Of a stretch of 64,000 nt of DNA, positions 53,922 to 62,631 are shown piece by piece. The notes under the pieces are model-generated. The model was not told where the DNA came from and did no database searches. It saw only the letters and a list, made by a program, of their open reading frames with translations. The stretch is from Paraburkholderia azotifigens (lineage in GTDB: Bacteria; Pseudomonadota; Gammaproteobacteria; Burkholderiales; Burkholderiaceae), in contig NZ_VOQS01000003.1 in the NCBI RefSeq assembly GCF_007995085.1, positions 1,736,001-1,800,000 on the forward strand, in the 5' to 3' direction. Positions within the stretch are counted from its first letter, which is position 1. Every line of letters begins with the position of its first letter. The position numbers and the translations under genes were made by a program.

Positions 53922-54548
53922 ATGACCATCATCGTGCATCACCTGGAAAACTCACGTTCGCAGCGCGTGCTATGGCTTCTTGAGGAGTTAAAGCTGCCGT
54001 ATCAGGTCGTTCGCTATCGCCGCGACCCGGTTACCGGCCTCGCTCCCACTTCTGTCGGCAACATACACCCTCTGGGGAAGTTGCCCGTTCTTCAGGACGG
54101 CCCTCTGACCCTCGCGGAGTCCGGGGTAATCTTCGAGCATCTGTTGGGGCAATCCGATGTGAAAATTGGACAGCCTGCCGAGCTAGACAACGGTCGTCGA
54201 TATCAGCACTTCATGCACTATGCAGAAGGGTCTCTCATGCCTCCGCTCTTTGCGCTGCTTGTGTTGGGCCGGATGGGAGACATGGCAGGCCCGGCAGCGG
54301 CTGACCTGAGGCGGTCTTTTTCCGGCCACCTCGCCTGGATGGACTCGGAATTATCCACGCGCCCATGGTTTGCAGGCGAGACGTTCACCGCAGTCGACAT
54401 CATGATGAGCTTTCCATTGGAGGCTGCCCGTCAGCGTGGCGGGCTCGACGAAAGGTACGCTAACCTCAATAAATTTCTACGTCGCATTCATTCCCGGCCC
54501 GCGTATCGCGCCGCGGTCGACGCGGGCGGTCCCTACGCGTTGGCCTGA
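53922..54548 (+). CDS. Glutathione S-transferase
   Basis: The product is 208 residues. The N-terminal domain has LENSRSQRVLWLLEELKLPYQ (Ser11 likely catalytic) and HPLGKLPVLQDG, with ESG closing the glutathione site near 66. The C-terminal helical domain follows (about 85-200) with FTAVDIMMSFPLEAA. It is a distant relative of the GST at 40689 and belongs to a different subgroup. Its last 16 bases overlap the end of the convergent DinB-like gene. Confidence 0.9.
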   Translation: MTIIVHHLENSRSQRVLWLLEELKLPYQVVRYRRDPVTGLAPTSVGNIHPLGKLPVLQDGPLTLAESGVIFEHLLGQSDVKIGQPAELDNGRRYQHFMHYAEGSLMPPLFALLVLGRMGDMAGPAAADLRRSFSGHLAWMDSELSTRPWFAGETFTAVDIMMSFPLEAARQRGGLDERYANLNKFLRRIHSRPAYRAAVDAGGPYALA

Positions 54549-55078
54549 TTGCCAGATCGATTGGACGGGCGGTCAAGGTCCGGACAGGACTCGAGGAACA
54601 CGGGTATGTCTGTCACGGGCGGCTTCGCGGGAATCTCGAAGAACATCTGGCATATCCATCCGCGATGGTAGGAGGCATGATTTACCACGTGCATCAGCAT
54701 CGCGCCGCGCGACATCGCGAACTCCTGCCCGGATACGTATCTGAAGGGAATGACTTCGGCCAGGGATGACTCGGTTTGTTCCATTGCCCATCCTTCAAAC
54801 CACTCGTTTTCCAACTGCTGCGCCCGGCGTAAGCTATCCAGTTCGGATTGCAGGATGACATCACGCCGGGTGAATCCGTGGGGTTCTCGCAGCAGATTTG
54901 CCTTCCATATCAGATCGACGAGATAGTTGTGGTTCAACGTCCCGATAATCGACTTGAACAGCGTCTGCCGGGTCTTGCTTACCTCGGCAACCGGCAATCG
55001 CGCGACGCTGCCATACAGAAGGCCGTCGGCCCATGATTTATACCGTGCGAACATACGCGCGGTTTGGGTATTTATCAT
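54533..55078 (-). CDS. DinB-family protein
   Basis: The product is 181 residues. A DinB four-helix bundle is indicated by RMFARYKSWADGLL at the start, LNHNYLVDLIWKAN near 48 with a metal His50, and the paired His residues in HVVNHASYHRGW near 133-141. These proteins bind a metal ion through three His; many are thiol (bacillithiol or mycothiol-like) transferases or of unknown function. It is convergent with the GST gene at 53922 and the stops overlap by 16 bases. Confidence 0.88.
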   Translation of the reverse strand: MINTQTARMFARYKSWADGLLYGSVARLPVAEVSKTRQTLFKSIIGTLNHNYLVDLIWKANLLREPHGFTRRDVILQSELDSLRRAQQLENEWFEGWAMEQTESSLAEVIPFRYVSGQEFAMSRGAMLMHVVNHASYHRGWICQMFFEIPAKPPVTDIPVFLESCPDLDRPSNRSGNQANA

Positions 55079-55278
55079 CTGCAGGTCCTCGATTCAGTCG
55101 CTTGACGGCGATAGCCGAAGCCCGCCTCCCGCATCAGCATAGCGTCGCCGACGACGAATTGTTTCGATTCTGCACGATTCTTTTCACCGGGTATCGGTAT
55201 TGGTTGTTACAGGTGACGCGGTGATGCCAGTGCTGCTGCAATGTGAAGTCGATGCATCACGATTGGACGTCGCTCTTG

Positions 55279-55662
55279 CACGATGAGGCCCGCATACCGT
55301 ATGCGATTCACCCCGTAAACATCGGAAAATGGGGCGCAGTTCTAGCCGGACTTTGAGCGGATATCGCCCAACAACCGGATGCCCGCAATAGTTGACCGGG
55401 GGGCGGGAATCTCACTCTTTGAGTCGGGTGCAATACTCCTTTTCCTTGCCGGGAAGACGGGAGAATTTGTCCCGATGGACGCGACCGGTCGCGCTGACGT
55501 ACTGCAGTGGTTGTTTTGGCAGGCTGCCAATCTCGGTCCGATACTCGGGCAGACCGTGTTCTTTCGTAACTACGCGGACGAGCACGTGCCGCGCGCAATC
55601 GACAGGTTCACACGGGAGTCTGGCCGTTTATATCGGGTTCTGGACACTCGCCTGGAGCGCCG
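55279..55662 (+). pseudogene. Broken glutathione S-transferase gene, fragment A (YghU/YfcG-like)
   Basis: From about 55279 the plus strand reads IPYAIHPVNIGK in one frame, then moves to PDFERISPNNRMPAIVD after a stop, then SLFESGAILLFLAGKTGEF and LQWLFWQAANLGPILGQ in one frame up to [13 protein letters not shown] near 55660. The pieces are in order and match a YghU/YfcG-type GST. An in-frame stop and at least one frameshift near 55340, and loss of the N-terminus and of everything after RLERR, show decay. It runs into fragment B tail to tail. Confidence 0.78.
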
Positions 55663-55667
55663 CAAAG

Positions 55668-55900
55668 CTTTCCCAACTTGCGGGCAAGATACACAAGGAT
55701 CGCGTTCGAGTCGGCAACAACTGTGTCTTCGTCAATCAACACCGGTACCTGCCCAAACGGATTGAGCTCCAGAAGTTGCCATGATTTGTTTGCTGCTGCT
55801 GCCAGGTCGACTTCAATGAGTTCGTTGAACCCCGATTAGCGAGAGAAAAAGCCCGGGCGCGATGCGAATGGCCAGACAGCGGATGGTGATATAGCTTCAT
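55668..55900 (-). pseudogene. Broken glutathione S-transferase gene, fragment B
   Basis: The minus strand starts with ATG at 55900 and reads [18 protein letters not shown]. It then needs a frameshift to continue as [31 protein letters not shown] and [15 protein letters not shown] to about 55670. This is a close paralogue of the intact GST at 40689. The reading stops being GST-like exactly where fragment A ends on the other strand. Confidence 0.8.
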
Positions 55901-56283
55901 GAAGACAGGTCCGTAGGAGGGTGGCGTCTGGAGGAATCCAGAATTCCGGGCGCAGTCTACGGGACGCTGAGCACGCGCAGAACACGTCGCGCTGGCAATA
56001 GAATCTTCGCGTTTCGAGAACCTTAACGCGAACTTTCGCGCCACCTCATCGGCTGTTAGCACACACTCGTCATAGCTTGACTCCGGACACTCGCACGGTG
56101 GATGCAATTCTCGCTGCGGGTCGATGGGCGACGCGATTGCCCGCGTTCGAATCGTTCGCTCGGCAAACTGGCAAGCGAATCGTTACGACGGAAACGTGGC
56201 GAGAATGAGGCCCGCAGATGTGCCACCACTTGGGCGACACTTCGAATCGCGTCGTGTTGAGTGTCCGCGGTGCCTTTGGACCA
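55901..56283. other. Intergenic region, no gene seen
   Basis: No frame here shows family similarity or a good ribosome-binding site. It lies between the GST fragments and the DUF4148 gene. Confidence 0.35.
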
Positions 56284-56607
56284 TTATTGGCCGAAATAGA
56301 TTGGCTGCATGCCGTCGTTGTCGAGGTGACGTGCAATCTTGGGAGCACCCGCTGACGACGAACCTGCCGCGACGACGCCGCCATAGCTCGCATCGCCGCG
56401 TTGCGCTGCCAGGCGCGCTTCGGCCGCCTGTATCTCGGTGGGGTAGTTGACGTCTTCTCCGCGAGACTGGTCGTAGCCCACAGCGCGTAGCTGCGCGAGT
56501 TCGTCGCGGACTTGAGCACGGGTCAATCCGGATGTGTCAGTGCCTGCGAACACGGGGCTAGCGACAGTTGCGGCGATAACGAGTGCGGTAAGGAAGCGGG
56601 ATTTCAT
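56284..56607 (-). CDS. DUF4148 periplasmic small protein
   Basis: The product is 107 residues. The ATG at 56607 follows GGAGAG. A signal peptide of 21 residues (ending FAG) precedes the DUF4148 pattern: LTRAQVRDELAQLRAVGYD, then NYPTEIQAAEARLAAQ, and a Gly/Ser-rich tail. These secreted or periplasmic proteins are abundant in Burkholderiaceae, function unknown. The C-terminal IYFGQ tail is common in this family. Confidence 0.9.
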   Translation of the reverse strand: MKSRFLTALVIAATVASPVFAGTDTSGLTRAQVRDELAQLRAVGYDQSRGEDVNYPTEIQAAEARLAAQRGDASYGGVVAAGSSSAGAPKIARHLDNDGMQPIYFGQ

Positions 56608-56797
56608 GATTCTCTCCAAGAGAAAAAGTGGCGATGGACGAAGAATGCATCAATCCAGCTATAGGGTCTAAGACCAATATCCTATGTTTTCTATAGGAGG
56701 GACCAATAGTGGAGCGCAAAGGACGAAAATGGTAGAGCTCTGCGACAGGCAAAGTATCGCGTCGCTTTGCAAACAAGGTTGACTTGAGGCGCTCGCG

Positions 56798-58141
56798 CTA
56801 GTGGTGTGCGTACAGCGGCAGGAAGGGGTCTTTCGCTCGAGGAGAGCCTTCGCTGGAAGGTCTTGGCTCGCCACTTGCCGCGATGGGTTCGGGGCATTTC
56901 GGGATGTCAGTGCGCGGTACGGTAAGACTCAACATTTTCGCGAAGTCGTGCGCAGCGGATACGCGCGCCGTCAGGTTGAGCTTCCCGTTGAGACCAAGCA
57001 GCGTGTCTGTCGTTTTCAGAATCGAAGTGTGGTCGTACACCGAATGGTCAATGGTGCCGGCCGGAACGAAAGGGGACACCACGATTGCCGGTACTCGTAC
57101 CCCCAGCCTGTCAAAGTCGAAGTTGTGTGTCTTCAGACGGGTGTTCTCGGCCGACCCGGGCGGTTCGGCAATCGGGGGTGTCACATGGTCAAAGAATCCG
57201 CCGTGCTCATCGAAGACGATTAGCAGCACGCTGTTGGGCCAGATGCTCGAGGTGCTGATAGCGTCGTACACCTGCTTGACCAGTGCTTCTCCGTTCCGGA
57301 CGTCCCCAGCAGGATGCATCGAATTGCCGTTGCGGAAGTCATTCTTCGCATCGTAGGTGGGTTCGATGAAGATGAATTTCTCGGTCAATGAGTTGTTGGC
57401 GAGCCGGGAGATGAGGGTATCCATGCCGACAAACCGCTTAAGGAGGTTTTGCATCCCGTGGATACTGCGCGTTTGCGCAACGTCTCCCTGCACGATAAGC
57501 CAGTCGGACGCCTGTATCTCGGAGAAAACTGTGCCGTTCGGAAACGTAAAGAGCGGCGCGTTGAAGAATATGGCTTCCACCACCTGCGCGTCGGTCGGCG
57601 AATGGTCGAGGCCTGACGAAGTCCCGGCCACAGCAAAAAATCGATTGGGCCACGTGGGTCCCGGAACTGAGGCAAACCAGTTGTCGCACACCCCGAACTG
57701 GCGAGCCAGGAAATTCAACACGGGAAGCTGGTCAGGCGTGAACGCATTGAACGCGTCCGGCACTACGTCCGAATGGTCCTCATATGTCGCGGCAAAACCG
57801 GTCGTTGATGTGTCTGTTGCAAACGGGGGATAGCCATTGGCGCCGACCACGAATGAGTCGTTGCGTACGGTATCTCCACTGGCGACCTGTAGCCCGCACA
57901 GCTGAACGCAAGCATCGGTGAATTCGTGACCCGGGTCGAAGCCGAGGGCGTATGGCGCACCCTTACCCAGCGTGTACGAAGTCCCGGTTCTTCCGAAGTT
58001 GACGATTGGGGTAGAGGGAAGACCGTTGGCGATTGTTGTCTCACCTGCGGGTGTCTTGCCTGTCAGGTTGGACCATCCGAACACGCTGTCGTAAGAACGG
58101 TTCTCAAGCATCAGAACGAACACGTGCTGTATCGTCGCCAT
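56798..58141 (-). CDS. Phosphoesterase (phospholipase C/acid phosphatase family, PF04185 type)
   Basis: The product is 447 residues. The fold's metal-site motifs are visible: MLENRSYD (Glu13, Asn14) at the very start, PGHEFTDA near 70, YEDHSDVVP near 120, and FDEHGGFFDHV near 310. It is cytoplasmic as drawn, since no signal peptide precedes MATIQHVFVLMLENRS; exported relatives carry one. It cleaves phosphate ester bonds of lipids or other substrates. It has a spacious 0.5 kb promoter region upstream. Confidence 0.9.
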   Translation of the reverse strand: MATIQHVFVLMLENRSYDSVFGWSNLTGKTPAGETTIANGLPSTPIVNFGRTGTSYTLGKGAPYALGFDPGHEFTDACVQLCGLQVASGDTVRNDSFVVGANGYPPFATDTSTTGFAATYEDHSDVVPDAFNAFTPDQLPVLNFLARQFGVCDNWFASVPGPTWPNRFFAVAGTSSGLDHSPTDAQVVEAIFFNAPLFTFPNGTVFSEIQASDWLIVQGDVAQTRSIHGMQNLLKRFVGMDTLISRLANNSLTEKFIFIEPTYDAKNDFRNGNSMHPAGDVRNGEALVKQVYDAISTSSIWPNSVLLIVFDEHGGFFDHVTPPIAEPPGSAENTRLKTHNFDFDRLGVRVPAIVVSPFVPAGTIDHSVYDHTSILKTTDTLLGLNGKLNLTARVSAAHDFAKMLSLTVPRTDIPKCPEPIAASGEPRPSSEGSPRAKDPFLPLYAHH

Positions 58142-58665
58142 TGGTAACCTCGGAATGTTATTGCACGAGTTCTTTCACTCCGGCGTCAGCCATCCGGAAA
58201 GCACCCGGGTCGTTATTAGCCATTTCTACTTCGTACCGAATTGTTCTTGTACGCAACCAACCGAAGCTCATCCATTTATATGCGGGTTATCCAAAAACGC
58301 AAACAGGAATACACCGGTCCGGTTTCATGAGCTCGAGCGCACAACCGAATAGTACCTCGGCATCGCAATGGCTGTTCAGGACGGTGTGTGCGTTATTTAA
58401 GCAAATACAAATAATTGCAATCGCCTGAATTGCCTGGTAGATTTTATGCTTGATAAAGAAATATATTCTGACGGAAGCCCTTTGCACGAGTATTTCGTTC
58501 AGGAGCAAAACCTCTTTTTATTTCGACGGAATGGCGATGGGCCGTCGGTATTAAACAATAATGTTTGATCGTGCAATATCGCTTCGATCAATCGTGATTG
58601 GCGATCAATCAAACGAGTGCATTCTGGCAAGCGCTCCGACGCATGCGACCCGGAGCGCTTGACAA
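58142..58665. promoter_or_regulatory. A/T-rich region upstream of the phosphoesterase gene with repeat CGATCAATC
   Basis: This 524-base region has low GC and no supported gene. CGATCAATC occurs at 58585-58593 and 58602-58610, with an inverted half-site TTTGATCG at 58564-58571, so a dimeric regulator may bind here. The promoter of the phosphoesterase gene must lie in this stretch on the minus strand. Confidence 0.45.
58628..58661 (-). terminator. Strong hairpin after the epoxide hydrolase gene
   Basis: A perfect 11-bp stem (CAAGCGCTCCG with CGGAGCGCTTG) and a 12-base loop begin 4 bases past the epoxide hydrolase stop on the minus strand. This is the most stable stem noticed in the window and probably ends that transcript, though no T-tract follows. 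Confidence 0.6.
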
Positions 58666-60018
58666 TCAGGCGCGCAAAGACCTCAACCCTGTGCGCACTT
58701 CATTCGCGAAGATCGCGGGTTCCTCCCACGCCGCGAAGTGTCCACCGGATTCAGGCCTGTTGTAGTAAATCAGGTTGTGATAGGCCTTCTCCGTCCAGCT
58801 CTTCGGCGCCTGGTAGTTTTCGCCTGGAAATGCGCTGACGGCGGCGGGCACATTGACGTCGGCGGCGAGGAAGAAGCTCGCGTGCGACTCCCAGTAGAAA
58901 CGCGACGCCGAAACGCCCGTATTGGTCACCCAGTAAAGCGTGATGTCGTCGAGTATGTCGTCGCGTGTCAATGCGCCTGCGGAATGGCCATTGACAGGAT
59001 GGCCGAGCACAGCCGCACTCAAGGCAGCAGCGGGCTGGCCGTAGCCGTCACCGTGATCGAGCAGCCACGAAGCCAGCGCGACAGGTGAATCGGCGAGTCC
59101 ATACAGCGTCTGCGGCCGTGTGCCCATTTCGAACGCGTAGCCCCGCTTCTTCTTGAAGTTGGCGCTCAACTGATCGTACGCGTGCTTCTCGTCGTCGGAC
59201 AAGCCGGCCGGCATGGGGTCGCCTGCCGCTAGCGCCTTCAGGATCTCAGCCGGAACAGCGGCGGGGAAGTTCACGTGGATGCCTATCAGTTCAGGCGATG
59301 CCTGCTTCGCCATGATGTTGGTCACAATGCCGCCGAGATCGCCGCCTTGCGATGCAAAGCGCTCATAGCCGAGGCGTTTCATCAACGTGACCCACGCGCG
59401 CGCAGTGCGTTCCGGTCCCCAGCCCGTCTGGGTCGGTCGCGCTGAAAAGCCGTAACCGGGCAACGATGGAATCACGAGATGGAATGCATCGGAAGCGGGC
59501 GCGCCGTGTGCAGTCGGATTGACGAGCGGATCGATGATCTTGAACTGTTCGATGATCGAGCCGGGCCAGCCATGCGTCACGATCAGCGGCATCGCGTTTT
59601 CATGTTTCGACCGCACATGGAGGAAGTGAATATCGAGTCCGTCGATCTCGGTGATGAACTGCGGATACGAATTCAACCGCGCTTCGCATTTGCGCCAGTC
59701 GTAACCGGTTGCCCAATACTGCGCGAGTCCCTGAATGGTGGCGAGTTGAATGCCCTGCGATTCGTCGGGCACGGTCTCGCGATCCGGCCAGCGCGTGGCT
59801 TTGATGCGGCGCCGCATGTCGACGAGCTGCGACTCGGGGACGTGAACGCGAAACGGGCGGATCGCCGTCTTGTCGCCGTTCGCGGGTTCCGTGATCTTGC
59901 CGGTTGCCGGGTTCGTATCGGCGAAAGCGAGGCGGCTCAGCGAGCCTGCCGCGAGCGCCGCTGCGGCCGTACCGACAAAGTGCCGGCGCGAGGAAGATTG
60001 GGGCGTGTCCTTGGACAT
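58666..60018 (-). CDS. Tat-exported epoxide hydrolase family protein
   Basis: The product is 450 residues. A twin-arginine signal (RRHFVG at 11-16 and a hydrophobic Ala-rich stretch to about 33) predicts folded export to the periplasm. The epoxide-hydrolase N-terminal domain (about 52-160) has FRVHVPESQLVDMRRRI. The alpha/beta domain has HGWPGS near 149, LPGYGFS near 186 and the nucleophile Asp227 in GGDLGG. A late His in PESGGHFAAWEEP (near 428) completes the site. It opens epoxides to diols. Tat export of this family is known in the Burkholderiales. Upstream is the tail of an NAD(P)-binding protein gene. Confidence 0.92.
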   Translation of the reverse strand: MSKDTPQSSSRRHFVGTAAAALAAGSLSRLAFADTNPATGKITEPANGDKTAIRPFRVHVPESQLVDMRRRIKATRWPDRETVPDESQGIQLATIQGLAQYWATGYDWRKCEARLNSYPQFITEIDGLDIHFLHVRSKHENAMPLIVTHGWPGSIIEQFKIIDPLVNPTAHGAPASDAFHLVIPSLPGYGFSARPTQTGWGPERTARAWVTLMKRLGYERFASQGGDLGGIVTNIMAKQASPELIGIHVNFPAAVPAEILKALAAGDPMPAGLSDDEKHAYDQLSANFKKKRGYAFEMGTRPQTLYGLADSPVALASWLLDHGDGYGQPAAALSAAVLGHPVNGHSAGALTRDDILDDITLYWVTNTGVSASRFYWESHASFFLAADVNVPAAVSAFPGENYQAPKSWTEKAYHNLIYYNRPESGGHFAAWEEPAIFANEVRTGLRSLRA

Positions 60019-60039
60019 GGGGTGAGTCTCCTGCCTTGA

Positions 60040-60180
60040 TCAGCGTGTGGTGTTGCGCGTGAAGTCTGCAACGTGCAGTTTCACAAAGTCATACGTGCTC
60101 ATGGGTTTGCGGCCCGTGAGTTCGAACAGGTGGTTCGTCATGCGGTCGTATCGTCCCTGAGTGTGCAGAAAATGGGCCGG
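60040..60180 (-). pseudogene. C-terminal remnant of a NAD(P)-binding (NmrA-like) oxidoreductase gene
   Basis: The minus strand reads HFLHTQGRYDRMTNH, FELTGRKPMSTYDFV and LHVADFTRNTTR followed by a stop at 60040. This looks like the C-terminus of an NmrA-like or azoreductase-like NAD(P)-binding protein. A stop codon precedes it about 45 codons upstream, and no N-terminal part is found. It lies 21 bases upstream of the epoxide hydrolase gene on the same strand. Confidence 0.6.
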
Positions 60181-60317
60181 TCAGGGGCAGGTTTCGTTGT
60201 CATATCGCGTACCTTCAACTGAAGACTTAACTGTATTTAAGTATGCATATACACATGCTGGAGCGAACATGAGCGCGTGCATACGTCGATTGCTACGACG
60301 CTGGTCCTGATTATTGC
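60181..60317. promoter_or_regulatory. A/T-rich stretch before the epoxide hydrolase locus
   Basis: This interval contains a run of alternating sequence (TAAGTATGCATATACACATG at 60239-60258) and no gene. It may hold a promoter reading into the remnant and the epoxide hydrolase gene on the minus strand. Confidence 0.35.
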
Positions 60318-60357
60318 CTTCGAAGCCAATCCTCCTTCAATGGAGGGTAGTTCGAAG
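60318..60357 (-). terminator. Two-step hairpin after the nitrilase gene
   Basis: An outer 7-bp stem (CTTCGAA with TTCGAAG) encloses an inner 5-bp stem (CCTCC with GGAGG) and a 6-base loop. It begins 10 bases past the nitrilase stop on the minus strand, a likely terminator. Confidence 0.55.
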
Positions 60358-60366
60358 TTTTCGATT

Positions 60367-61359
60367 TCACTCGGCCTGGACGTGCAGATTTGCAGAACCC
60401 TGCTCGTTGACATTCATCGGATGCGAAGCGCGCTCGTGAACATGCGCGGTCGGCGTGCGGTCGATCATCAGGCTCAGCAGTTCAGGGCGGTTGTAGTGAC
60501 CAGCCGAGTCCATCAGCATCTTGCGGCGATCGATCTGCGTGAAGTCGAGATCGACGATCACGTCGCCTTCACCCGAGCGAAGCGGCTCGGCCATCAGCAT
60601 GCCGTCCGGCGAGACGATCGCCGTGAAGCAACCGCCCGAAATCGGACCGATTCCGCAGCCGGTGTCTTTCATGATCTGTGCCTGTTGGTCGGCGTCCAGC
60701 CAAGCCGTCGCGTTGACGACGAACGCAGCGGATTCGAGCGCGTGCTGGCGGATGTTGATTTCCATCCGTTGTGCAAAGCCTTCGCCAAAGGCCGAGCCGG
60801 GATACATCGCCGAGTGTATCTGCTCGCCGTCGGCGATCATTGCGTAGCGGGCAAGCGGGTTGTTGTGCTCGAAGCATGCAAGCTGGCCGATGCGTCCGAC
60901 TGCGCTGTCGACCGCACGCAGGCCTGAACCGTCTCCCTGGCCCCAGATCATGCGTTCGAAATGCGTCGGCGTGATCTTGCGGCGGCGCTGGATCAGCGTG
61001 CCGTCGGCATCGAAGAGCAATTGCGTGTTGTACAGCGTGCCGCCATCGCGCTCATTCACGCCAATCGACACGACCATGCCGGCCTTGCGCGCGGCTTCGC
61101 CGATCGCGTCGGTGGCAGCGGACGGCACGGTCACGGCCTGTTCGAGCAGGCGCAGATGTTCGGTGCCCGACAGCAACTCGATGCCTGTCTGAACGGCAGC
61201 GAAGTACGGGTAATACGGCACGACCGTTTCGGGGAAGGTGGCGAACTGCACGCCTTTCTGGCCGAGTTCGTGAATCTTTTGCACGACCTTGGCGACGGTT
61301 GCTTCACGGCAGTAGAGCACCGGGCTGAACTGCACGGCGGCGGCTTTGACGACGTTCAC
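60367..61359 (-). CDS. Nitrilase (Nit1-like clade)
   Basis: The product is 330 residues. The catalytic triad of the nitrilase superfamily is Glu44 (FPETVV), Lys128 (RRRKITPTH) and Cys162 (LACFEHNNPLARY). The residue after Cys is Phe instead of the usual Trp. Downstream text IADGEQIHSAMYPGSAFG and NIRQHALESAAFVVNATAWLDADQQ matches Nit1 enzymes closely. It hydrolyses a nitrile to the acid and ammonia in the cytoplasm. The Nit1 cluster partners (a radical SAM protein, an acetyltransferase and others) are not in the window; the remnant of a MarR regulator lies just upstream. Confidence 0.92.
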   Translation of the reverse strand: MNVVKAAAVQFSPVLYCREATVAKVVQKIHELGQKGVQFATFPETVVPYYPYFAAVQTGIELLSGTEHLRLLEQAVTVPSAATDAIGEAARKAGMVVSIGVNERDGGTLYNTQLLFDADGTLIQRRRKITPTHFERMIWGQGDGSGLRAVDSAVGRIGQLACFEHNNPLARYAMIADGEQIHSAMYPGSAFGEGFAQRMEINIRQHALESAAFVVNATAWLDADQQAQIMKDTGCGIGPISGGCFTAIVSPDGMLMAEPLRSGEGDVIVDLDFTQIDRRKMLMDSAGHYNRPELLSLMIDRTPTAHVHERASHPMNVNEQGSANLHVQAE

Positions 61360-61428
61360 GACAAACTCCTTGACTAGGGGTACGAGGCAATGGTCGATCT
61401 TGTATATGCAACATCGACCGACAAGACT

Positions 61429-61733
61429 TCAGGCCGCGCGCAGCGGCAATTCGCGTGCGATGTTCATGAGTTCATGGGCGGCGTCTTGACCGGGCAGGCG
61501 CGTCGCGTGGCGTTGTGCAGCCGACCACGCGCTCGCGGTGTTCTTGAGCAGCGCCTTGCCTTCTCGGGTGAGCGAGAGCGGGCGGCTGCGGCCATCGCTG
61601 GGACAAGCAGCGAGAACTGCGGCGCGACAGAGCCGAAAGGACGCATCGCATCGTCATAGACGGAGGTCGGCACGCGCGAAATTTGCCGGGCGCGTGTCAA
61701 CAGACAATGGCGCGCGATCTGGCTGCTCAGCGG
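61429..61733 (-). pseudogene. MarR-family regulator gene with central deletion
   Basis: Reading from 61733 the minus strand begins SSQIARHCLLTRARQISRV, then SVYDDAMRPFGSVAPQFSLLV in one frame. After a frame change it ends DGRSRPLSLTREGKALLKN and ARELPLRAA with a stop at 61429. These are the first and last parts of a MarR regulator. About 60 residues of the DNA-binding wing between them are missing. The gene is therefore inactive. It sits directly upstream of the nitrilase gene, which it probably once controlled. Confidence 0.78.
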
Positions 61734-62631
61734 TTTATTCGCGGTGCGGTGCTGTTCGACGGTTACGTTCGTTTCGTGTTGCATATGCACTACCTCGGTA
61801 AGCCGGGTGTTCGCGGTGCGGTGTGTTGCTCGCGATGGGCGTATTTGAGCGCGCGAACGTATCGCGCTCATGTCCGAATGTTGGTCGTGTGTAAGCGTGC
61901 GTATCCGTATCTGCCGTTGTAGATACGTTGAGATACAAAAGCGATGACGGGAGAACTTTATTAATTCATTGCAGCGCTGAAGGGGCGGCGCGGTAACGTC
62001 TGTGCAAAGCACGCCTTGGTCCGACTTCAGGCTGACGTGGATATGGATGGTGACTGGCCGTTGCCGCGCCCGACCGCGCTTTTCAAGGTGCGTCAACGGC
62101 CTGACGCATCATCCGGTACGCTTTGGCTAGCGCCGTATCCTCGCTGTCACGGATCGCAACGCGAAGCGCAGCGCAGCGCAGCGAGGTAACGATAGCCGCT
62201 CGCTGCGATCGTGGCCAGCAGTTCGTCGATCCCTGCAAAATGTCGCGACGTGAGCACACGCGGACATCGTTGAGCTAGTCCGGGATACCAGCCGTTGGAA
62301 GCACAACAACGCGATCGCCTGCAACGGGTCGCACTGGGCACTTGTTGGCGACAATACGATTCCGTTCAACTGCCCCACCTGTGGAGGCTCGTGATCCACG
62401 AATACGACCTTTCGGTAATCTTGCCGCGACTCAGCGGTCCCCTTCGCTAAATACTCGACGCCGAACTCGTTGTCCCGGCCACCCGCTGATGTTTCTGTCT
62501 AACAGCAAAAGATCGCGTAATGCCCAGGCGACTACAGCGAAGAACTTAAGATTGTGGATGCCGGAACCGTTGCATTGGATGTGCAACCGGTTGCCGGCGC
62601 TCCGTGTGTGAGTGGAACGATCAAGCCTTTC
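61734..62631. other. Intergenic region of about 0.9 kb, gene remnants possible
   Basis: No intact gene is seen. The minus strand near 62147-62341 carries an open 64-codon frame (CPRVLTSRHFAGIDELLATI) that may be a remnant. Elsewhere I could not recognise a product. A nested dyad lies at 61901-61936 and a 12-base palindrome, GCAACCGGTTGC, at 62583-62594. The MFS gene ends at 62632 on the minus strand. Confidence 0.45.
61901..61936. promoter_or_regulatory. Cluster of GTATC/GATAC dyads
   Basis: CGTATCT (61906-61912) and AGATACG (61921-61927) form a perfect 7-bp dyad. Further GTATC (61901-61905) and AGATAC (61931-61936) flank it in the same arrangement, a nested symmetric site. Such layouts are typical of TetR- or MarR-type operators. 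The broken MarR gene about 170 bases away is the only nearby regulator. Confidence 0.5.

Noticed and set aside
61464..62096. 210-codon minus-strand frame read as one gene
   Set aside because: Only its middle matches MarR; the C-terminal MarR part is in another frame, so it is a frameshifted pseudogene.
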